64,000 bases of DNA from Diphasiastrum complanatum (lineage: Eukaryota; Streptophyta; Lycopodiopsida; Lycopodiales; Lycopodiaceae), in NCBI GenBank assembly GCA_029204225.1, contig CM055104.1, forward strand, positions 40,415,846 to 40,479,845, read 5' to 3'. Positions within the stretch are counted from its first letter, which is position 1, and every line of letters begins with the position of its first letter. The notes under the pieces were generated by a model. That model ran no database searches, had not been told where the DNA came from, and saw nothing but the letters and a program-made list of their open reading frames with translations. The position numbers and the translations under genes are program-made. Positions 57,501 through 64,000 of the stretch are shown in pieces.

Positions 57501-58940
57501 TTGTTCATTATGTGATCAAGATCAGCCAATCTCAAATTTAGGATATTCAAATTGATATAGTTCTCTCTCTTTTGCTGAAATAGACTCCTACCACTTGAGG
57601 TACCTTAAATTTGATCGCTTGCACTCGAGATAGCTTGTTTTTGGACCGTATCACTCAAAACTCTCTCTCATTGAGTGATCAAAATCAAGGAATTTGTAGT
57701 TTTGGAAATGTAAATGACTCAAACATGAAGCATATAAATCAACATGGCTTGATTTTGGTTCAAAATATACAATTTTTACCACCCGAAGTTGCTCGAATTT
57801 GATTCATATCACTCTTGATAGCTCAAGTTTGGTCCTTGTCTCTCAATGTGAAGTTTCAAGTTTTGGATATTCAAATAGCTCAGATTTGATGCATAAAATG
57901 TATCTTTGGTCATTGGTACAAGACAAAACTAAGTTAGTCATTGAATTTGGCAGATCTTGAGTGTGGGGGGACATTTGGATTGATCTAGTTCAATCCCTTA
58001 TTGATAAAATTGACCCTAACACATGATGTAGCTCTAATTTCTGGTCTATCACTCGAGATAGATTAAGTTTGATGCCTTTGTTGTGATTTTGGTCCTTATC
58101 ACTCAACATGGCTCACTGAGTGATGAAATTCAACTAGCTAGTACATTGATAGTTGAATTTTGGCCTTTATCACTCGATAATGTTGTAAAGATAGTTGAAT
58201 TTTTGGCCTTTATCACTCAAGATTATCCATCAAGTGATGAGATTAGCAAAACTTTGACTTTGAGACATTGACGTAGTTGGCACCTATCACTTGGAATAGC
58301 CTAAATTCGATGCCTTTTTCTTGACTTAGCTCATCGAGTGACCAAAATCGACTAATATGCAGTCCAGTACATTCAAATCTATTATTTTGTATCCCTTATC
58401 AATGGAATTGACTCGTGACACTTTGAGTATAATGTATATATATGAGAAAAGTCAATTCCAATCCATGTTGCTTTACACGGGCTCATTGAATCATCCTTAT
58501 TGTCCAACATCAAGTTTAGTACATCAACTCTGCTCGAGTTCCACCATTTATTGATGATATTTGATTCCTATCACATGACCTAGCTCAAATTTGCTATCTA
58601 TCACTCAAGATGGTTGAATTTTTGGCCTTTCTCACTCATGACCCTCCATTGTCCAAAAATGGCAGTAGGCGAGTTATAACTTTCCTATATATATGAGGGC
58701 GAGTTATCTTATTTCCACTTGGAATTTGCAACATTTTGACTTTGAGACATCGTGATAGCTCAAATTTGGTACCTATCACTTGGGATAGCCCAAATTCCAT
58801 GTCTTTCTCTTTGCTTAGATCATCGACTGATCAACATTGACCAATATGGAGTTTAGTACATTCAAATTGATTATTTTTAATCCCTTATCAATGGAACCAC
58901 ATGATATAACTCAAAATTGTTGTCTATCACTTGAAATGGG
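54560..58940. repeat. Large diverged tandem-repeat field, about 30-bp basic unit with higher-order blocks
   Basis: About 4.4 kb composed of variants of ACTTGAGATAGCTC followed by an A/T-rich half ending GATGTCTATC; the clearest neighbours lie near 56711-56760. Spacers recur too (ATGTGATTTTGGTCTTTATG, GATCAAACTTGATCAAT). Larger blocks repeat: 54575-55000 resembles 56470-56880, and 55005-55260 resembles 55425-55720. No open frame above about 85 codons. Diverged satellite or expanded minisatellite; no counterpart I know. Confidence 0.75.
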
Positions 58941-59027
58941 GGTGTGCGCAAATAGCTGTCTTTGAGCACAATTGCTTTCTATCATAGTGCTGCTTGGAAT
59001 TGAACAAAATCGAGTGCAAAAGAGCGA

Positions 59028-59050
59028 CCCCCCCCCCCCCCCCCCCCCCC

Positions 59051-59051
<1 letters not shown>
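59028..59051 (+). repeat. Poly-C tract
   Basis: 24 consecutive C, directly before a CT microsatellite. Confidence 0.95.

Positions 59052-59052
<1 letters not shown>

Positions 59053-59116
<64 letters not shown>
59053..59116 (+). repeat. (CT)n microsatellite
   Basis: About 62 bp of CT after a single G following the poly-C tract. Confidence 0.95.
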
Positions 59117-59117
<1 letters not shown>

Positions 59118-59171
59118 ATTTTCTTTCTCTCTCTTCCTCTGTGCTTATCTTTGATAAACTTTGGGAAAAAC

Positions 59172-60033
59172 TAGCAAGTGATATGACAAATTGGTGGTGA
59201 ATCTGAGCAGAAGTAGGTGCACTATCAATCCAGCCTACACCCACAACGTTCAAACAAAATGCAAGATGCCACCAGATTGATCCGCCACACACTAATAAAT
59301 GTTGCAACAGAATCGTGAGTTTTTTCTATTGATGGAAGGATACAATTTATGATGCAAATTTGTGAGCATGAATAAATATATGATGTTATTATGCCCTTGT
59401 AATGGCACTTTTTGAGAAAGCCCCAGTAACATTGGACTTGACTATCCACTTGTGGATTCCAAATGCATCTTCTAGTGAAACCTAAGTCTATTTTAGGGGG
59501 AAGCTCAACGAGAGTCAAGGACACTGTATTTGAGAAATCAATTGAATGAAAGTGAGGTAATCATGCAATCGAGATTGGGTAGAAGATGTGATTGGGGACA
59601 ATTAGCAAGTGAGATGACAAAATTGATGGTGAATCTGAGCAAAAGTAGGTGCACTATCAATCCAGCTTGCACCCACAACGTTGAGAGGAAAGACAAGATG
59701 CCACCTTATTAATCCGCCTAAAACATTGATGCGCCATGAACTGCTGGATGTTGCAACAGAATTGTGGTTGTGCCTATTGGCATAAGGATACAATTTATGA
59801 TGCAAATCTCATGATCATGAATAGATATCTAACGTGATTATGCCCTTTTAATGACACTTTATAAGAAGGCCCCAGTAACATTGGACTTGACTATACACTT
59901 GTGGATTTCAAAGGCATCTTCTGACGAAACCTAAGTCACAATTAGGAAGAAATTCAATGAGATTCAAGGACATTGTATGAGAGAAATCAATTGAATGAAA
60001 GTGAGGTACCCATGCAATCGAGAATGGGCAAAA
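59172..60033 (+). repeat. Tandem duplication, period 431 bp
   Basis: Unit 1 is 59172-59602, unit 2 is 59603-60033. Both hold TAGCAAGTGA.ATGACAAA, GTAGGTGCACTATCAATCCA, CCCCAGTAACATTGGACTTG and CATGCAATCGAGA. Moderate divergence shows an old event. No coding content that I can identify. Confidence 0.9.
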
Positions 60034-60632
60034 GAATTATAGCAACTGTAAGATATTAACCAATAGAGACGTGGTGAGATAATAATGACTGACCCTAATG
60101 CATAAGGAATCTTTAAAAAGTTTGGACATGAAAGAATTTCGAGTTGATCCAGACACCTTGAACTCCTCAATGATCAAAGACATCTTCAACTCCATATCGA
60201 CACTTATTTGATGTCTGGATCAAGTAGGTTCAGAAGTAGATTATGCATATTCCAATTTTTCAATTTTTTTGTAGCATTAGGATTTGTTGACTTCGACCCC
60301 TTACCAATAGAGTTGACCCCTGTCATACGAGATGACTCAAGTCTGATGTTCGGGTGATTGAACGACTGAACTTGATCAGTCTACCGTTTGCGACAATACT
60401 TGTTGACCCTTGGAGATGAAATTGTCTCCTACCTATCAAAGTGGCTCGAATTTGATGTCAACAACCTGTGGCAGTTTGAGTATGATGCATACATATTAAA
60501 AAAGTCAATTTTAGTCCATGTTGCTTTACATGGCTCATTGATTCATCCTTATTGTATTATTGTTTGGCATGAAGTTTAGTACATCCAAACATGAAGTTTA
60601 GTACATCCAAATTGATCGCATGCTGGCCCAAA
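60034..60632. repeat. Remnants of the 30-bp repeat family
   Basis: Words such as GACCCCTGTCATACGAGATGACTCAA and GTGGCTCGAATTTGATGTCA-like sequence resemble the field at 54.6-58.9 kb. GAAGTTTAGTACATCC occurs twice (near 60570 and 60594). Confidence 0.45.
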
Positions 60633-60662
60633 AGCGAGCGAGAGAGAGAGAAAGAGAGAGAG
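60633..60662 (+). repeat. Short GA-rich microsatellite
   Basis: Interrupted GA dinucleotides (GCGAGCGAGAGAGAGAGAAA). Confidence 0.85.
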
Positions 60663-60688
60663 ACAAGAGTGAACATGGAAGCAATGCA

Positions 60689-60900
60689 TTAATGGATAGT
60701 TCTCTCCACGCCTATCTCCTCGTCCTGGATGCACCAGATATCGCACTCGTGCTCATCGATCATGCTTGTGCCTCGATCATCCTTCGTGTGTAGATTCCAT
60801 CGCTCTTCGCACCGTGGTCTCATGAATCCAAGAATCAATTTGTGCATTGCTTTCTTTTTCACATGGAACAATGGTTGTGAACCGAAATCCAGGAAAAAAA
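60689..60900 (-). CDS. Possible last exon of an unknown gene
   Basis: Weak call. On the minus strand, KAMHKLILGFMRPRCEERWN, LHTKDDRGTSMIDEHECDIW and CIQDEEIGVERTIH precede a stop at about 60689. The composition is balanced and unlike the AT-rich surroundings. No domain recognised; the upstream splice site is unclear. Confidence 0.22.
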
Positions 60901-61051
60901 TGGAAAATTGAGATGCTGAAACTTGCATTTTGCTAGCATCGATTTCTCAGCACATCACTGGCGGATTGGTAGGTATAGACACAAGCACAGGAGTTCAGTT
61001 TATGCAATAGTTTGGCAGAGATGTGTTCTTAGCTCGGTCTTTCTGATGTAC

Positions 61052-61183
61052 CTGATCAAGCGCATCATGTTGATCATGCTGCCAGGTCGGGAAGAGCTCT
61101 GCTCTGAAGTTGCATTTGCATTGAGCAACACACCATTGGAAGCTTGAATATGTTCCTTGATGAAGTGCAGCCAGCGAGTGTCC
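61052..61183 (-). CDS. Possible internal exon of an unknown gene
   Basis: On the minus strand a pyrimidine-containing acceptor (TGCTGCCCTCAG) is followed by an open block (DTRWLHFIKEHIQASNGVLL, then NANATSEQSSSRPGS) and a donor (ATCAG|GTACAT). GC content is higher than around it. It could belong with 60689-60900. No family recognised and no supporting transcript, so low confidence. Confidence 0.25.
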
Positions 61184-62432
61184 TGAGGGCAGCAAGACAG
61201 TAAACCTTTGCTCAGCTTGTAAGTTCTTAAGATGTATTATCACGCTGAGGAAAATATTTGAAGGACTATAAGAGTGATGCCTGGTCTCCGATGAGATGAG
61301 TTGCAAGGTACTGAATAAGTAAATTGGAATGATTTTTCCCCTTGAGAAATGTTCATCCGCTTTCCTTGATTGTTTTGAAGCATTCAGTTCAGAATATCGT
61401 TGGACTATTCCATTAGCCAGATTGTGGTGGCATGGTTTCTCGTGTATTCAAATTTTATGGCTTTTTACTGCTAAATTTAAAGCCTTTTTCTCTTTATCAC
61501 AGTGCATAGCATATTAATTGCTACACTTAAGCTACCACTAGCCACTGCTGAACGCAATTGCCTTACCACTTTAGAGTAATATATTTTGTAAGGCATGCCA
61601 TAATTTCAAAGCGCACAATTGCATTTCTTAAGGACAAGTTTGTCTTTCCTTCCTTAAAGTAAATCAGGCTTATGAAGAGCACCCAATTGTTAAAAGATAC
61701 TATTTCAAGAGCCTTCCTATCAACATTGAAGGTGCTCTTTGCATTTATTAAAGGCAAACCGGCCAAGCGGTTTTCTGGTTCTCTCCCTCACGCAATTCTA
61801 ATGTCAAATACGGTAGCGTTCTAGGCAGCTCTTTCAGCAACAACGTTGGATCTGGAATTGCACTTCTTCTTTTCCATTATGCATCTCTTTAGAGCATTCT
61901 TTCAGTAAGGTAGCGAAGAGTAGAATGGCTATTTCAATGGCTATTTCCAAACATTATCTAGTAGCGAACTTCTAGGGATTCACAAGCACCTCCAGCGCTC
62001 TACTTCTGAGCAGTAAGGGCTGATTTGGACAGATTTTGAGCCAGCCAAGGCCTTCTTCATTAATGACCAACATCGGAGTCTCTATAATGAGAAATACAAG
62101 CTACACTCAGTTTTTATCTGAGGCATTTCTATGGCTGACCACATGTACGCTAACTACTGATTCTTTGTTGGCAACATTCTATTGGCTTTTTTACGTTGGT
62201 GGACCATTCTATAGTAGTTTTCAAAGGTTCTCTCTAATGCAGCGAGTATACCAGGAGGAGCATGTTTCTTCTTCATTCATTCTATTCTCTGCCTTCTGCA
62301 GGAGAGGAGCGAAGTTCTCTTTCCAAGATTTTTGTGCTTTAATGATAGATCTTTCTTCCTTCTTCTGGCAAAGAAGAGGATACATTTTATTGTAATGCAA
62401 ATATTGCTGCACCTTCTTGAATAGAATCATTC
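61184..62432. other. No gene recognised
   Basis: Short frames on both strands without domains; no repeat partner in the window. It may be intron or intergenic DNA. Confidence 0.35.
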
Positions 62433-62448
62433 CATTGTTGTGTGTAAC

Positions 62449-62532
62449 CCAACGGGGTTGGCTCAGTTGGTTGGCTTGGCATCCAAAGTTTCTTTGGTCC
62501 CAAGTTCGAGCCTCCCCTTGGAAACCAAGAAG
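62449..62532 (+). mobile_element. tRNA-derived short insertion (SINE-like) with target-site duplication
   Basis: An 84-bp insert holds a Pol III A box (TGGCTCAGTTGG, 62459-62470) and a B-box-like GTTCGAGCC (about 62504-62512) at tRNA-like spacing. A GGGG near the start can pair with CCCC near the end. It is flanked by perfect 16-bp direct repeats (CATTGTTGTGTGTAAC) at 62433-62448 and 62533-62548. These are the marks of target-primed retroposition of a tRNA or tRNA-derived SINE head. The anticodon loop is not clear and there is no poly-A tail, only GAAACCAAGAAG. Confidence 0.75.
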
Positions 62533-62548
62533 CATTGTTGTGTGTAAC

Positions 62549-63481
62549 ATGATTGCTATTGAATAAATAATGTCATTCAGATATTAGAAGCTAGGCTACA
62601 GTATTAACCATTCTAAATTTGAGTACTACATTTATAGAATGTGAATCTATTTTCTATGTAGTCTTTAGTATGTCAAGAGGTTTGAAGCAAGCTCATGTCA
62701 TCAAATGTTCTGAATCTATATACTGAACCCACAATATAAAAGCAATGGGATTCAATCATCTTGTTTATGTGTTGGTTGCATGCTTAAACAATGTTTTCCA
62801 TGGTGACTTAGTTTAGTAATGGATTTCCTTTTGTTGGAATTGCTATTGACTGTGAATAGAACTTAAACAAACTATACAAAGGCTAGTTCTTGCTACTGGC
62901 AGGCTGAACCTAACCACAGTGCTATCTTTGGAACCAGCATTAATGGGTAATTTGTTTGCAAGTTTTCATTTGACTGGTGAGGGTCGAATTGACAAGTGAG
63001 CACCATTTTGCTAGATGGCGAGTCTCTAGCTCCTACATTCAGATGCTTCATTCCATTAACCTGAGTTTAGAATGATATGCCATGAGCGAGTTGGGTTCTT
63101 AGTAGTTCTCAATGCTCCGAGTTTACTCCTAATCCGAGTATGGAATTCATTGCAAAGTATTCAGCTTGTTTTCATGTGTTATGATATTGTTTACGTGGTA
63201 TCTTTTTCTCAAGGTTGTATTGGCAGCCACATTGTTGAAACATTTGTTAATGACCAATTTGTAATCACTTCTCCTATCCACTCCGCTTATTCCTTGTTTT
63301 TGCACTAATAATGACAGTATTAGTCCTTTTATTACTCTCTAGTGGGAACGACATTCCGCAGTATACGTTGATTTGAACAAACAAGGCTGAAAAAGACATC
63401 AAGGTCAGTAATGTTTTTTATATCGTCTTTTCCTCATGTAGCTTGAGCTGATTATATCCTTCATCCTGTTGTGTAATGCAG
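62549..63481. other. No gene recognised; possible intron
   Basis: An AAG|GTCAGT donor-like site near 63400 and a TGTGTAATGCAG acceptor near 63481 could bound an intron of a plus-strand gene. Confidence 0.3.
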
Positions 63482-63582
63482 CAATTGATCTTATAATTCA
63501 GGAGTCTGCCATCGATATTTCTTCTTTCAAATCTCTGACATTGCCTGGAGGCAGAAGATTACTCTCATTGCTCGTCAGCGTT
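63482..63582 (+). CDS. Possible exon of an unknown plus-strand gene
   Basis: After the acceptor TGTGTAATGCAG an open block (IDLIIQESAIDISSFKSLTL, PGGRRLLSLLVSV) runs to a donor-like G|GTGAGC near 63583. GC content is higher than its flanks. No family recognised. It is as likely a chance block as an exon. Confidence 0.25.
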
Positions 63583-63803
63583 GGTGAGCACACATCTTCC
63601 TTTAATCCATTGGTACAACATTTTCCAAGTAGTGAGATGCTTTGTTTTTTATATTTTGGGATTATTTATTGGCTTATCCGGAGAATGGAACACAATGAAA
63701 CAACCACATTCAAGGATGCAGATTTCTTACAGAGATACTAAGCTGCAAAACTACCACATGACCTTTTAAAGGCTATCTACTATAGAAATGTAGATAATTA
63801 GGG

Positions 63804-64000
63804 ACCAAAAGTTTGGCAAGGACTTGGTTTTGTTTTTACATTTGCATTTGTGGCATCCTTTGACCCAACCATGTCCCTGAAAAGAAGTCGTAACATTTCA
63901 TCTTGAAATTGTATGGGTGTTTGATATTTATCCCACAATGCCTGCATCTCAATACATCTTTCTAATATTTTGTCCTCTAGAGATAGGTCCTCTGGTTGTT
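63804..64000 (-). pseudogene. Partial second copy of the Cys-rich transposase-like gene
   Basis: Matches 34551-34740 closely on the same strand, covering the middle of the protein (KPSLAKLL…LEDKILERCIEMW region). Small insertions (about 3 bases at 63888 and 10-12 bases near 63937) distinguish it. It is cut by the window edge, so the rest probably lies to the right. Confidence 0.85.

Noticed and set aside
54560-58940. CRISPR array, since units of about 30 bp recur
   Set aside because: Units diverge strongly, spacing is irregular, spacers themselves repeat, and the context is plant nuclear DNA.

Overview
The window looks like nuclear DNA of a land plant with a large, transposon-rich, AT-rich genome. 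Evidence: many degraded Ty1/copia and a few Ty3/gypsy retrotransposons, initiator-tRNA-Met primer-binding sites (TGGTATCAGAGC, six on the + strand), long (GA)n/(CT)n microsatellites, a tRNA-derived short insertion with a target-site duplication, and GT-AG introns of about 80-95 bp. Nothing identifies the species. I see no organelle genes, rRNA, full functional tRNA, CRISPR array or operon.

Layout. 0.2-1.0 kb: copia gag-protease fragment (+). 1.6-5.2 kb: two convergent, intron-containing, decayed genes unrelated to the retroelements. One is a DDE-type transposase (+); the other is an acidic protein of unknown function (-). A diverged second copy of the latter lies at 40.8-41.6 kb. 5.6-8.1 kb: minus-strand copia element. 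8.2-11.1 kb: decayed unknown coding sequence (+). 11.7-15.6 kb: copia 5' LTR/PBS/gag-protease remnant, then a separate GC-richer LTR with PBS. 17.4-20.4 kb: minus-strand copia with a gene-like insert and an inactive integrase. 20.4-22.9 kb: unknown ORF plus a gypsy integrase fused to a copia gag piece (-). 22.9-25.4 kb: the best-preserved copia pol (+) with its 3' LTR. 25.5-27.7 kb: an older copia lineage. 30.0-33.1 kb: noncoding repeat, copia RT, a shared 3' flank and another LTR/PBS. 33.9-35.2 kb: cysteine-rich transposase-like gene (-), with a partial second copy at the right edge (63.8-64.0 kb). 37.0-38.97 kb: internally deleted copia (+). 39.0-40.5 kb: minus copia. 42.9-46.4 kb: internally deleted copia (+) whose RT and 3' flank duplicate those at 30.9-32.5 kb. 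47.6-50.0 kb: gypsy and copia scraps. 50.0-53.2 kb: copia LTR, PBS, repeat-bearing leader and broken zinc-knuckle gag. 54.6-58.9 kb: a large, diverged, hierarchical tandem-repeat field with a unit of about 30 bp. 59.2-60.0 kb: tandem 431-bp duplication. 60.7-63.8 kb: lower-repeat DNA with weak candidate exons and the tRNA-like insertion.

No intact autonomous element or confident host gene was found. Every retroelement shows stops, frameshifts, internal deletions or chimeric joints. The strongest candidate for something undescribed is the 1.6-5.2 kb gene pair: a DDE transposase with a CxxC motif after its second Asp, plus a convergent partner whose family recurs at 40.8 kb with its intron position apparently conserved. 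Second is the repeat field at 54.6-58.9 kb. Family assignments rest on motifs read by eye; no database search was possible.
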